Positions 14,321 to 26,096 are shown, numbered from the stretch's first letter. The stretch is 64,000 nt of DNA from Adiantum capillus-veneris (GCA_014529385.2 CM043960.1:117128043-117192042), one strand, 5' to 3'. Notes: generated from the letters alone by a model not told the origin. Translations and numbers: made by a program.

Positions 14321-16205
14321 CCTTATTAGAGAAATGAGATTATCTATTTTAAAGTGTAACCCATGCAAATCATGCTTAGTGAGAGTTTGAAAGATTAAGC
14401 AGACTACTTGTTTGCTATTAAAGCCATTGTGGCAATATTTTGTAATTAGCAATTTTAGATCTGCCCAGGCAAGGAGAAAGGTGGTAGAGGAGTAGATGAT
14501 TAAATACAGTAAGCTGATACAAGTACTGATTGCCACTTTTTGAGGCCTATTAATTTTCCTCTTGATGAATTCCAAAGGTGGTAGTTTCAGAAGATCTCTT
14601 TTCCACATATATCTAAGTTCGTATCCTCCATCAAAAGGAATATGAAGAGAAATAGACAGGTTAAGGAATTGTACCAAAGTGCAAAAATCCACGTTGGGTG
14701 TTATGAAATTGTGTAAAGAAGTAGGTTCAATCTTTAGACAGTGAGGATAAATCATGCCTATTTCTTTGATCAACAATTTATTGTTGATGCTTAGCAAGTC
14801 ATCCTTGTATCTGTAAGTATGTGTGAACAGTGAGGAGTTTATCCTTCCTATACTCCATGGCTTAAAGAACCATTTGTATTCAAAGAAGGCTAGGTAAATA
14901 TTACACATAAGTGGAGAGCATGAGAATCCCATGGGGATGCCTAGGCATCAGTTGAAGTAGAGACCACCATAAACTATAGTACAATTATTAAGCAACCATG
15001 AGATGTAGAGATAAAGCTTCTCTTTGTTGAAGTGTAAGGAGTGTACGGAGTGAGTCTTTTTAATCTACCTAGGTTTTTTGGAAAGAGAAATGTAAAAAAT
15101 TTTCTTCTTTCTAGCATTGGAGAAATCCATCTTAATCACCTTGGCAAGAACAGTCTTAAGGCCAAGGTCCCCATCAAGGGGAATGTTTTTGTAGCATTGT
15201 GTGATATCTGCAGCCATCGAAAATGTGGAAGATTTTTTGAGGGGGGTTAAGTGAGACTTCCGTAGAGTTTTTTGTTAGCCACAAGGGGTTGTATTGTAGT
15301 TGTAGGAAGTCGTGGAATATTTTCTGTTTAGTGGTACAAATAAGTTCTAACTCAACTAGTATAAGGTCAAGGCAAAGCGTGATATCCTTGGTGATATCAA
15401 TAAAGATACCATTGGAAGCATCAAATATCCATCTGAACTTATGCTTATGAATTTTATAGGTGGGAAACAATACTGATGGTTTAGTGTTCGGTACAAAATA
15501 GCCTAGATACCCTGAGTGTTTTGAGATGTTATTGGTAATTGTTTGTAGTGAAGAGTTAATTCTACACAATTCTTTTCCAAATACCCAATCGCGGGCAGCA
15601 TTCCAAGCAAGGATTTTGCACATAAGAGTGGGACACTTAGAGCTTTTGTCAAGCCCGACTATAAACCATTTATTTTATATAGTTTGAAAATCAAGAGCCA
15701 GTTGTGATGTAAGCCAAGATTCATCAGAGGCTAACCATTTTCTAGGAATTTGTGATATTTTTTGAAAGAAGCATTCCTTCACAACTTTAGTTAAGTTCGG
15801 TAGGACTGACATCTCCAGTTGAAGAGCACTGACAAGGTCAGTGAGGCAGCTTAGTACAGTTGATAGAGCAAGGTAAGGGTTTTTGGGAAAGTTAGGTATA
15901 TGATTGAGCCCATTGGCCAAGATTCTACGTACTTTAATATTTTCAATAATGCTAATATCACAAGTACAAACATGTCTACCATATGCCTCAAAGTTCTTGC
16001 AAAAAGTGGCAAATTGATAACATGTACATTCGGGAACAGATTCTTGCCGAAGAAAGTGATTACACAAATTTTTCATGGGTTTTTGATACTTCCATCCAAT
16101 GAGTATATTATCGAGTAATTTGTGATGCCAAAAAGAAGGTCTAGATAACCTTAACACCTTCTTCTCATATGAAACCATGAGGGAGGGTATTATGCCAAAG
16201 TCCAA
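14318..16205 (-). pseudogene. Penelope-like reverse transcriptase relic
   Basis: Read on the minus strand in several frames the order is as follows. A Cys-rich segment (CTCYQF, then RHVCTCDISIIEN and a conserved RRILANG) lies at about 16040-15900. The words FPTYKIHKHKFRWI are at about 15460. Motif A, ADITQCYKNIPL, is at about 15215-15175 with the first catalytic Asp. GIPMGFSCSPLMCNIYL is at about 14945-14890. RYKDDLLSIN at about 14810 keeps the two catalytic Asp residues of motif C. A basic C-terminal domain follows. The KIHK, GIPMG and RY-x-DD words are those of Penelope-like elements, not of LTR or LINE RTs. No GIY-YIG nuclease follows the RT, which fits the clade with an N-terminal nuclease (Naiad/Chlamys type) or an endonuclease-deficient one. 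Stops and frameshifts make it inactive. Confidence 0.7.
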
Positions 16206-18066
16206 GAGTTGCCATATTTCTAACCACTAAAGAGCCAGACGTCTCCTTGTTGGTGTTTAGACAGAGTTTTATTACCAAAACAATCATAAGCTTTAAGAAA
16301 ATTCAAGGTTCATTTACTTCTTATACAGTTACTAGCTTTAGTTATAAGCCAGAGCAAAAAGTGCATTAGCTCTATACTTACTCCCTCCAAGAGCTAAGTG
16401 ATTAGTTATCATCCATACCATTGCAATGTTCGGTTACTGTCAAGCTTGAACAGAAAAAAGGCCAGAGTCGGCTTAAAACAGAGCCCCCAAAAAAACCAGT
16501 GTCGACATAAACAGCGTTTATTAAAAAGGTCTGTATCGGCTAAAAAAACAGAGCCCTCTTTTTTTAAAACATACTTTAGGCGGCAGGACCTGCAGCGGCT
16601 TAAGCTAAGCCAAGATACCCTATATTTTTTCAACAAGATCAGTTAGCAAAATCCCCCATCCTGCTACTAAGTCAGTGAAGAAGAAGAGCAACAGATTAAG
16701 GTACCCAACGATTTGAATGCTACAAAGGCAAAGAATAACTTGAGTAAACCAGTTTAAAGTCGAAAAAACAGTTTAGATAGTAGTCATAAAAGACATGTAG
16801 CGGCTTTAAAGAAGCCTAAAAAATACCTAGTAGAGAGATGCCTGTGTTGCACGCAGTCTCATTCCAGAAAACCAGTAGGCAGAAACCCCTCGATTGTAAT
16901 CCAGCAACGGATATCAACTACTTTTAGCAACCAATTCCTATGCAAATATCTTGATGTAGCAGATGTTTAAGAACGGCCAAGTAGCCAAGCCACCCATCAT
17001 GCTTCCATCCATATACCCTATACACACATACATCTTGCCTCATATAAACACCTATTCATATAAGCAAAGGTGAAGTACTTCGGCTGCTTTTTATAGAGCC
17101 ATTTTCAAAAGCCTGTGGCAAGACCCGGCTATTATGCAAAAAAAAACAGTACCAATTGTTTTTTTTTATGAAAAAAAGCCTGTATATGGTATTCTCCTAT
17201 ACATGGATTAACAGAACACCCCTTCCTAAGATCATATGCAGTTAATGAGTTCGACTATTCCTAGTTACTTTCCACACAAAGCAGTAGAACAACCATTAAT
17301 CACCAATATATGCCATAGTATTACATCTATTCCTTATCATTGCCCAGCCTAAGAGGAGCCAGTCAATCCCATTATGTAAAGACAGTCCGTCTCCGACAGT
17401 AAACCATAGAGGTGTCCTAACCAGTCCAGGTATAGAGGCAACATGTATGGAGGATAATCCATACTTTGTTAGTTTAAAACATGCGGGATACTTTGCCCAA
17501 GGTTACCATATCAAGCACTTTAATAAAAGCAGTTTCGTTTGAAAAACACATACTTAGTCTTTTAGAGGAATCAAACGAGGGTTTAGGTAGACCACAGTAC
17601 CTGAGAAGTTTGAGTTGCAAGCTCCATAGCTTTAGGAAGTTCAAGCAGTAACGACACAGAGCGGGATAACAATAACCAGAAACTAAATCTCAAGCTAAGT
17701 GAGGGCTAAGGAGTGCCCTCACCTTAGTATTTTATAGGTTGGTTTGCACGCCTCCTGAGCGCCCAAAGTGAAAGAGCAGAGCCGCCCCTAGCTGTGAGAG
17801 CTCCTCAGGCGTCATAAGATATTATTTCCTGGGGAGAGAGCGCCAGTTCATGGTCCGAGGGTGGAAGGAGCCGCCTTCCCTTTGTGATGATAGCTAAGGA
17901 TTTCCTCTTGCTCTTTTACAAAAAAGTCCTTATATATTTTGTCCCATATCAAAAAGTCCGTGGCATAGTGAAATAATGAGGGCCCTATTTTGCCAATAGG
18001 GGGGGGGGGGGGTTATGGAAAAAACCCATATAGGAGGAGGAAAAAATTAACTCCATAGTATTACCA

Positions 18067-18068
<2 letters not shown>
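16206..18068. other. No gene seen
   Basis: AT-rich decayed DNA upstream of the RT relic. No GIY-YIG motif could be read. 17600-17730 resembles 13580-13700 (see that entry). A G13 run starts at 18000. Confidence 0.35.
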
Positions 18069-18155
<87 letters not shown>

Positions 18156-18172
18156 GTGCGTGTGTGTGTGTG
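18069..18172. repeat. (GT)n microsatellite
   Basis: About 50 units with one interruption near 18155. Both this tract and the one at 14112 are preceded by ACCAC. Confidence 0.95.
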
Positions 18173-18223
18173 AGCCAATACATAGTTGAGATTAAGATTC
18201 CTCTTTTTGGATCTTCTCATAAG

Positions 18224-18420
18224 CAAAGCAAGTGGCCCAAGTGGTTAGGTGGATTGCCTATTCTTGGGGGGTGTAGAGGTGTGGGTTCAAACAGGAACTC
18301 CATTTTAATGTGGGAGGCTTGGCAGATCTCAACATGCCAACAAACTCTACTTAAGAGTTGGTTCGGGTCTGCAAGGTCTGACTCACATGAGAAATTCTTG
18401 TTTCTTATCGGATGTCAAAA
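18224..18420 (+). mobile_element. tRNA-derived SINE head
   Basis: A pol III A box (TGGCCCAAGTGG, 18233-18244) and B box (GGTTCAAAC, 18284-18292) lie 39 bases apart, as in tRNA-derived plant SINEs. The intervening DNA does not fold into a full cloverleaf by eye. The 3' end and tail are not resolved. Confidence 0.55.
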
Positions 18421-18931
<511 letters not shown>

Positions 18932-18981
18932 AAACTTTGGTCCCATAGGTCATATTTGACCTCCAAGGATGGTAATTAAAT

Positions 18982-18984
<3 letters not shown>

Positions 18985-19043
<59 letters not shown>
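18985..19043. repeat. (TC)n microsatellite
   Basis: About 29 uninterrupted units. Confidence 0.95.
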
Positions 19044-19044
<1 letters not shown>

Positions 19045-19100
19045 AGGAGCCAAAGGGTGCTTCATTTGGATAGAATTTGTTCATCCAGAAGCACTATTTT
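19044..19100 (+). pseudogene. Old copia RT, upstream part split by insertion
   Basis: In the plus frame it reads NLFIQKHYF up to the insertion point. Together with the start of 24283 this gives the strand leading to the YIDD box of a copia RT. It is interrupted by the young copia at 19101. Confidence 0.5.
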
Positions 19101-19377
19101 TGTTGAAGATGATGAAACAGGAAACAGAAGGAAGACAGCAACTCAGAGTAGGAAGAAGATGGAGAAGGAGAAGACACAGAGCTTGTGTACGAGATCTCTG
19201 TAGTCTGTCTCTCTGTATTGGAATAATAATGTATACAAACTCAGAGCTACAAAGCTTATATGAAACCCTAAGAGATAAGGTGTCCTTTCACACCAGATGT
19301 CCAGGGGGAAAAACCCAGTGGGAGAAAAGTGCCCCTGGTGAAGCGCGTATACACACTAACACTACTACATGTCTACA
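19101..19377 (-). repeat. 3' LTR of young copia
   Basis: On the minus strand it runs from TGTAGACATG to CTTCAACA. It differs from the 5' LTR by three point changes. Confidence 0.95.
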
Positions 19378-19387
19378 AATCCCCCCT
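19378..19387 (-). other. Polypurine tract of young copia
   Basis: AGGGGGGATT on the minus strand, directly before the 3' LTR. Confidence 0.85.
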
Positions 19388-19424
19388 GTAGTGATAGTGT
19401 GAATCCGTACAAGGTAGCAAATCA

Positions 19425-22400
19425 TCATGTGTATGAGAGTAAGCCCAAAGCTTTTCGGAAAGCTTCAAACTTTTCTCGTGATAACGCCTTCGTAAATAGA
19501 TCTGCAATGTTATCCTGTGTAGGACAGTAAGTTAGTGTGATCTCCCCTGCATGTAGCCTTTCCTTGACATAGTGGTAGTGAACCTCTATGTGCTTTGTTC
19601 TTCCATGAAATACTGGATTCCTTGCAACTGCCATAGCACTCTGACTGTCAGTGAAAATGGTAGTGGGTGCCTGTTGACACTCACAAAGATCTGCCAATAA
19701 CCTGCGTATCCATACACAATCAACTGTTGCCGTGAAAGCTGCCCTGTACTCAGCTTCACAAGTTGATGTAGCCACTGTGGGTTGCTTCTTGCTTAGCCAA
19801 GATATACATGCATTTCCCAAGAAAAAACAATTTCCACTTGTGGAATGTCGTGTGTCAAAATCACCAGCCCAATCTGAATCGCTGTAACCAAGAAGCTGCA
19901 TAGAACTGTGCTTTCCATACATATCCCCCCTTGGAAAGAACATGGCAAGATTAGGGGTACCTGAAAGGTAATGAAGTATGCGCTTCACAGCCTGCCAATG
20001 ATGCATACCTGGGCTGTGCATAAATCTGCTTGCTTGTGAAACCCCAAATTGAATGTTTGGACGAGTGTTGCCTGCCAAATATATCAAGCAACCAACGGCT
20101 GCTGCATAAGTATGTACATCAAAAGGTTCTCCAGCATCGTGCATGCTCAACTTTGATCCAGTTTCTACAGGTGTAGAGATTGGTTTACAATTTTGCATAC
20201 CAAACTTGTCCAAAATTTTATGCAAATATTTTGCCTGCAACATGTATATGCCATCCTCTGATTGCACAAACTGAATACCCAAGTAATAATGTAGCAAACC
20301 AAGATCAGACATCTCAAAGGTTTTTCTCAAAGCATCTTTAAACGCTTCAATTTCATCTGCAGTATTGCCTGTAAGAAGCATATCATCCACATAAAGTGTT
20401 AGCATAATGAGAAGTCCATCTCTCTTTTTGACATACAAAGTACTTTCTGTTGGACTATTCTGAAATCCCTGGCCAATCAAATAAGTATGTATCTTCTCAT
20501 ACCATGCTCTTGGAGCCTGTTTGAGACCATACAAAGCTTTACGCAATCTACATACCTTTTGCTCTTGACCCTTTACAACAAAACCACTTGGTTGACTTAC
20601 ATAAACTTCTTCCTGCAAATCACCATTCAAAAAAACAGTTTTGATATCCAACTGATGCACTTTCCAACCATGATGAGCAGCAATTGCAACTAGTGATCTA
20701 ACTGTGGACGCACGAGAAGTAGGAGCAAAGGTTTCATCACAATCTATGCCTTTCTGTAGCGCATAGCCTTTTGCCACAAACCTTGCTTTGTACCTGTCAA
20801 CAGTACCATCTTGTTTCCTTTTTACCTTAAAAACCCACTTTGTACCAATAGGCTTTTTACCTGTAGGCAAGTCCACTAGATCCCATGTATGATTCTTATG
20901 AATAGAATCAATTTCTTGCTGCATAGCATCTTTCCACTGAACACACTCTAAAGCTTGTTCAAATGAATCAGGCTCATCTGCATCACAAAGAGTACTAAAG
21001 CAAGCCAAATCTACTTGCTCTCTACCAAAAGTAGTACCAGCACGTGTTTTTCGTGGCAACGGTGCATCCAACTTGCTATCGTGCAAAGTTTTCTGAACCC
21101 ATTTAGGCAAGGTTCTTTCTTCCCTGAGAACTTCTTGCTCTTCACGCACAATTTCCTCTACATCATGAGGTGTCACATGCTGATCAAAAGATTGATCAAG
21201 ATTATCAACCTGTTGTGATTCTTGATTCTCCACAAAAGAAGGAAGCAAACCTTCAAATACATCATGTGTCTTCATATGAGGTACATCAAAGGCAACCATA
21301 GGTTGAGCAGTAGTTTCTGCAAAAATTACATCACGACTTTCAAAAATAGTGTTTGTAGCAGGATTGTAAAGTCTATAACCTTTACTTCCACTATTGTACC
21401 CCACAAATATACATTTGATTGCCTTATCATCAAGCTTCCCACGTAACTGCTGAGGGATGTGAGCATAAGCAAGACAACCAAAAACACGAAGATAACTGAC
21501 TGAAGGTTTTTTGTCATACCAAGCTTCATATGCAGTAATGGTCTTCAAGGCACGAGTAGGACACCTGTTCAAAACATGTGCTGCACAAGCAACTGCCTCC
21601 ATCCATAGCTTATGAGGCAAACTCTTAGCCTTGAGCATACATCTAGCTGTCTCCATTAAAGACCTGTTCTTCCTTTCTGCAACACCATTCTGTTGTGGTG
21701 TGTATGGCATAGTGCATTGGTGTTTAATGCCTTTCTTTCCCAAAAAATCCTTAAATGCACCTGACATGTATTCACCTCCTCGATCGGTACGAAGAGTCTG
21801 TACTTTGCAACCTGTTTCATTTTCAACCATGGCAACATAATGTTTAAAAACTGCAAACACATCTGACTTTGCTTTGAGTGGATACACCCAACAAAACCTG
21901 GAAAATTCATCAATGAAGGTCACAAAATAAAGGCTGTTTCCTATAGATGGCGTCCTCATAGGACCACATACATCACTGTGTACAAGTTGCAACTTTCGTG
22001 TCGCTCTAACTGAACCATCCTGCGAAAATGCAAATCTGTGCATCTTTCCAAGAACGCAACCTTCACATACATGTCTTGGTGGCATCTCCAATAAAGACAA
22101 ATCATGCACCATATTATGACGTTGTAAAGTCATCAAACTACCATAACCAACATGCCCAAATCTAGCATGCCACAACTCAGCATCCTGCATGGCCTGAGTC
22201 TTTGTTTCTGCAATACATACCTGAATCTGCTTTTCATAATGATCTAGCACAAATAGTCCATTTTCCAGCGTACCTGTAGTGATAAGAGAATAACCATTCT
22301 CTCGATCTCGTACAATACATCTGTCATCCTCAAAAATGACCCGAAGACCATTTTTTGCAAGAGAGGATACAGACAACAAATTCTTCTTGATCCCTGGAAC

Positions 22401-23621
22401 ATATAAGACATCTGGCAAGCATAAATCTGAACCATCTGAAATGGTAATCAAAATCTTACCAACGCCTTTGATTAGATAAGAAGCATTATTTGCACATGTC
22501 ACCTTCTTTCCTGCTGGAGCTGCATCCAATGAACAAAACAAATCCTTCCTTGAAGTAATATGCCTGGATGCACCACTATCAAAGTACCAAATCATTTGTG
22601 ACTTGTCAACACTGTAAGCAAAAAAATCTGAACATACTACAAAAGCATAAGAATCCTGCACAAAGTTTGCAGACTCTTCTTTAGCTGTAGAAGAATCACC
22701 AGAAGCTGAAACAACCAAACTTGACTCTTTCTTCTTTTCTTTAGCAATTCGCTTTTTACACTCACTAATGTAGTGACCAGGTTTCTTGCAGTAGTGACAT
22801 TTACCTTTCTTCTTGGACTTGTCGGAATCACCTTTAGACTTCTCTGAAGATTGTCCTGCACTAGACTTGGAGTGATGAGCACTCTCTCTACCCTTGTTTT
22901 TGTTCTGTACAACAAGAGCATGATCCATACCATCCACCTGTAAAGACTTTTTCTTACGTGATTGATCCTCCTGCAATAGCAAAGCCACTAACTCTTCAAA
23001 ATGAAGAGGGTCAGGATTAGCTCGCAAAGACAGAGTCAAAGAAGTCTGAAAAGTCAAATAAGATGGTGGTAGTGAATTGAGTGTTTTGGAAACCAAGTCC
23101 TTCTCTGGAATCACTTCATCAATGCTAAGCAATTGCTCTTTAAGATCCCTGATTTTTGTAAGATGCTCGACAATATCGTCACCTTCGTCCATCTGTATTT
23201 TGTCAAGTTGTTTCTTCAAAAACTCTATTCTGGCAGCGTTTCTTCCTCCAAACATAGCTTGCAGAGTGTTCCAAGCATCCTCAGAAGTTCTACAAGATCT
23301 AATATGTGGTGTGATTGTCCTCTTTATGGTTAAGGCAATCACAGTCATAGCCTGTGCATCTTTAGTATCCCATCTCTTTTGCTCTGGAGTGACTTGTGAG
23401 GGTCCTGCACCAATAGCTGCACCACGACCAGGCGTGGCAGGTGCAATGCTAACTGGACGAACTTCATCTCCAGATACATAATCCCACAATCCTTTACCAA
23501 CCAAAACATTTTTGGCCATAAAAGACCAAAGAGAATAGTTGGTACCATCCAATTTGTCTTCGGATGTAAACGCACCAAAAATCTCTTTCTCCGTAGATTG
23601 AGCCATACTGTAGATGCACAC
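19425..23621 (-). CDS. Copia gag-pol polyprotein, intact
   Basis: 1,398 codons in one frame. The likely start is the second Met (MAQSTEKE, residue 6). Domains: UBN2-type gag, residues about 10-230; zinc knuckle CHYCKKPGHYISEC, about 275-288; aspartic protease with DSGA at about 348; GAG-pre-integrase HxxxGH region, about 484-530; integrase core with catalytic D550, D613 and E649 (HSDVCG, RTDRGGE, VAERKN; 35 residues between D613 and E649); RT about 895-1140 with LDIKTVFLNG and YVDDML at about 1078; RNase H about 1255-1380, ending in HIEVHYHYVKERL and DLFTKAL. All catalytic residues I can check are present. The product would assemble particles, copy the element RNA and insert the DNA. Frames on the opposite strand are shadows. 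Confidence 0.95.
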   Translation of the reverse strand: MCIYSMAQSTEKEIFGAFTSEDKLDGTNYSLWSFMAKNVLVGKGLWDYVSGDEVRPVSIAPATPGRGAAIGAGPSQVTPEQKRWDTKDAQAMTVIALTIKRTITPHIRSCRTSEDAWNTLQAMFGGRNAARIEFLKKQLDKIQMDEGDDIVEHLTKIRDLKEQLLSIDEVIPEKDLVSKTLNSLPPSYLTFQTSLTLSLRANPDPLHFEELVALLLQEDQSRKKKSLQVDGMDHALVVQNKNKGRESAHHSKSSAGQSSEKSKGDSDKSKKKGKCHYCKKPGHYISECKKRIAKEKKKESSLVVSASGDSSTAKEESANFVQDSYAFVVCSDFFAYSVDKSQMIWYFDSGASRHITSRKDLFCSLDAAPAGKKVTCANNASYLIKGVGKILITISDGSDLCLPDVLYVPGIKKNLLSVSSLAKNGLRVIFEDDRCIVRDRENGYSLITTGTLENGLFVLDHYEKQIQVCIAETKTQAMQDAELWHARFGHVGYGSLMTLQRHNMVHDLSLLEMPPRHVCEGCVLGKMHRFAFSQDGSVRATRKLQLVHSDVCGPMRTPSIGNSLYFVTFIDEFSRFCWVYPLKAKSDVFAVFKHYVAMVENETGCKVQTLRTDRGGEYMSGAFKDFLGKKGIKHQCTMPYTPQQNGVAERKNRSLMETARCMLKAKSLPHKLWMEAVACAAHVLNRCPTRALKTITAYEAWYDKKPSVSYLRVFGCLAYAHIPQQLRGKLDDKAIKCIFVGYNSGSKGYRLYNPATNTIFESRDVIFAETTAQPMVAFDVPHMKTHDVFEGLLPSFVENQESQQVDNLDQSFDQHVTPHDVEEIVREEQEVLREERTLPKWVQKTLHDSKLDAPLPRKTRAGTTFGREQVDLACFSTLCDADEPDSFEQALECVQWKDAMQQEIDSIHKNHTWDLVDLPTGKKPIGTKWVFKVKRKQDGTVDRYKARFVAKGYALQKGIDCDETFAPTSRASTVRSLVAIAAHHGWKVHQLDIKTVFLNGDLQEEVYVSQPSGFVVKGQEQKVCRLRKALYGLKQAPRAWYEKIHTYLIGQGFQNSPTESTLYVKKRDGLLIMLTLYVDDMLLTGNTADEIEAFKDALRKTFEMSDLGLLHYYLGIQFVQSEDGIYMLQAKYLHKILDKFGMQNCKPISTPVETGSKLSMHDAGEPFDVHTYAAAVGCLIYLAGNTRPNIQFGVSQASRFMHSPGMHHWQAVKRILHYLSGTPNLAMFFPRGDMYGKHSSMQLLGYSDSDWAGDFDTRHSTSGNCFFLGNACISWLSKKQPTVATSTCEAEYRAAFTATVDCVWIRRLLADLCECQQAPTTIFTDSQSAMAVARNPVFHGRTKHIEVHYHYVKERLHAGEITLTYCPTQDNIADLFTKALSREKFEAFRKALGLLSYT

Positions 23622-23992
23622 AAGAGAGCAAAAGAACCTCCAAGAGATTCACAAATCTCCTCTCCAATCCAAGCAAAACTCTACACAAAATCTCAGCACA
23701 AAGCTAAGACAAGCTGCTTCCCAAAAGAATTGTTTACCTGAAGAAAATCTGTCAAAAAGCACACCCTCTTGATCTAAACGCCTCCGAAAAGTAACTTCTG
23801 CTACGCTGCTCAGAACAAAATTCTGAGGGCTTGAACGGCTTCAAAAGGGGGGTAAAACCCCAGGTCACCTACTCAGAATACTCCCGGAACGTCGAGGATG
23901 CTCCCACGAGCAAATTTTCCGAAAACTGCCTGAAAATTGCGATTGCGCGCGCGGATGCGAAAACGCAAGTAGAGGCTCTGGAAATCACCTCA

Positions 23993-24003
23993 CTCTGATA
24001 CCA
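23993..24003 (-). other. Primer-binding site of young copia
   Basis: TGGTATCAGAG on the minus strand, two bases from the end of the 5' LTR, complementary to the 3' end of initiator tRNA-Met. Confidence 0.9.
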
Positions 24004-24005
24004 AT

Positions 24006-24282
24006 TGTTGAAGATGATGAAACAGGAAATAGAAGGAAGACAGCAACTCAGAGTAGGAAGAAGATGGAGAAGGAGAAGACACAGAGCTTGTGTACGAGAT
24101 CTCTGTAGTCTGTCTCTCTGTATTGGAATAATAATGTATACAAACTTAGAGCTACAAAGCTTATATGAAACCCTAAGAGATAAGGTGTCCTTTCACACCA
24201 GATGTCCAGGGCGAAAAACCCAGTGGGAGAAAAGTGCCCCTGGTGAAGCGCGTATACACACTAACACTACTACATGTCTACA
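24006..24282 (-). repeat. 5' LTR of young copia
   Basis: Same 277-bp unit as the left LTR. A TATA-like CATATAAG lies near its middle on the minus strand. Confidence 0.95.
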
Positions 24283-24962
24283 ATTTTGTGATATATGCAA
24301 TTATTCTCATATACATAGATGATTTAATTGTGTGCTTGCGTCAAGAGAGAGACACTACCCTTGAATTGTCTTCAAGAGGTAAGTCCGCTCCATCTAGCAC
24401 CATGAGAGAGATAAAAACCTATCTTCAAGGAGAGGAACTCCATCACCATCAACCAAGATTGCATTTAGTTCTCCATTTCCTAGAATTGCATCTAGTTTTT
24501 CACTCAATAAATTATTTTAGTAATTCTACAAATGTAGGAAGCCCAAACATATAGCAAAGAATTTGTGCAGACTTAAACGATATGTATACTATTGAAAGAT
24601 GGGGTATGCCTCTTCTAAGTGTTGAAGCAACAACAATATCTATAGAGAAACACAATAGCAGAGATAAACGTGAAATCAGTGTCTTGTGACTTGGAAGTGA
24701 TAGTGAAAGCTTGTAGAAAAAATACGGTTGCACCCCAACCTCATGTTTCTGGATTCATCTTTGAGAGGACAATTCTAGCTTACTCCCAGGAGACTCTTGT
24801 TTGAGGGAAGGTGTCTTTGGCCTCCATGGCCCCATAGTCCATTGAGTCACCATAAACGTTGTTATATGGCCCTCGTGGCATAACCTTTGTGGTCTACACT
24901 TTGTGGTAGTGCAAATTATTTCTATTGGGTCACTAGACTAGTCCAAAGTCCAAGGGGAGGTT
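24283..24962 (+). pseudogene. Old copia, 3' part of RT to PPT
   Basis: Right after the target duplication the plus frame reads IYIDDLIV, the catalytic box of copia RT. The following 600 bases are coding-like but full of stops. CCAAGGGGAGG at 24950-24960 is a PPT just before an LTR start at 24963. The element was split by the young copia only a few codons before its active site. Confidence 0.6.
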
Positions 24963-25125
24963 TGTTGGAATTGTGGCCTTTGGCCTATACCAACAATTGA
25001 TGTGTGAACCATCTCTTTTAGAATCAACAATCCAGTCACTTGGAAATGTAACTTGTGCGGTGTCGCATGGAATGTAGCCTCGCAATCCAGTGTTTAAGAA
25101 TTAGATACATTGTCTAATGAGAAAA
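24963..25125 (+). repeat. Old copia 3' LTR, truncated
   Basis: It starts TGTTGGAATTGTGGCC after a PPT and aligns with the LTR at 8549. It breaks off at about 25125 against another copia. Confidence 0.55.
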
Positions 25126-26037
25126 TTAGGCATCTTGCTCTACTTTACCTTCCATACCAGCCCCAATGTTGGCTTGTTGTCTTGAGACTTTGACTCCTTC
25201 TTCTTCTTGGACCAAAAATCCTACGTGTCCCTTCTTGCCACAGTTCCAACATTCAAGAGCTAACTTTGTGTCTGACTTGCTCTGCCTTGAGCGATCACGA
25301 CCCTTTTGATTTTTGAACCTCTCCTTCGATCTTTCCCTTGTTTTTGTTGACAATGCAGCACATGATGATTTCACGTGTGCTTCTCCTTTGCATTTTCTCA
25401 CTTAGAAAAACACCCACAACATCATCAAACTTAAGAGTCTATGTGTTAGAGGCATAGTTACTTACAACCATCACAAGGCTGTCAAAAATATCCAATTCAG
25501 AGATGATAGTATAATGAGGGATTGCACTTCTTCGTCGTCAAAATTGACCTTCATCGATCAAAGTTGATTTATGTTGGTGATAAAGTCAGTTAGGTGTTTT
25601 GTAATTGAACCAGTCTCTGCCATTTATTGACCTTCACCGATCAAAGTTGATTTATGTTGGTCTTAACGTTGTTTAGGTGTTCTAAAATTGAACCACTCTC
25701 TGCTATTTTTAGATTGAACAATCACTTTATGAGAAATACCTTATTGGATACCGATGGTTTCTTGTAGAGGCCGTCAAGTGACTTCATCAAGTCCTCCATG
25801 GTCTTCATCTCCAAAACATTGAAGGCCATTGTTGATGCCAAGCTTAGCCAAATTGTTCCTAATTCCTTTCAATCAAGGGCAATCCATGCTTCATCTGCCA
25901 TTGTTGGACTTCTTTGCAAGATCGCCTAGTGGAAAATAAAGGTCCTTCTGGTAGAGATAGTCTTCAATCTGTATCTTCCACTATTGGTAGGTTTTTTTGT
26001 TGAACTTCTCTATCTTGGGCTTACCTTCCTCCGCCAT
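25126..26037 (-). pseudogene. Copia gag, broken
   Basis: On the minus strand a start at 26037 reads MAEEGKPKIEKFN, typical of a plant copia gag, followed by EDYLYQKDLYFPL as in the UBN2 domain. Several frameshifts follow. The distal end has a zinc knuckle CWNCGKKGHV whose last Cys is lost. Protease, integrase and RT are absent: it is truncated at about 25126 by the LTR of the neighbouring copia. It lies 60 bases from a PBS, which supports the start. Confidence 0.7.
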
Positions 26038-26096
26038 TACTCCCACTCAATTCAAGGAATCATTTCCTTAAGATACTTTAGCTACAAGCAAACCTT

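Larger units (their letters stand above)
19101..24282 (-). mobile_element. Complete young Ty1/copia retrotransposon
   Basis: A 5,182-bp element on the minus strand. The LTRs (19101-19377 and 24006-24282) are each 277 bp and differ by three substitutions by my reading. The target duplication ATTTT is at 19096-19100 and 24283-24287. PBS, PPT and a single uninterrupted gag-pol frame are all present. It is nested in an older plus-strand copia. Few LTR differences, a perfect target duplication and an intact frame argue for recent insertion and possible autonomy. Confidence 0.95.

Noticed and set aside
23077-23481. Plus-strand frame of 134 codons
   Set aside because: Antisense shadow of the intact copia gag.
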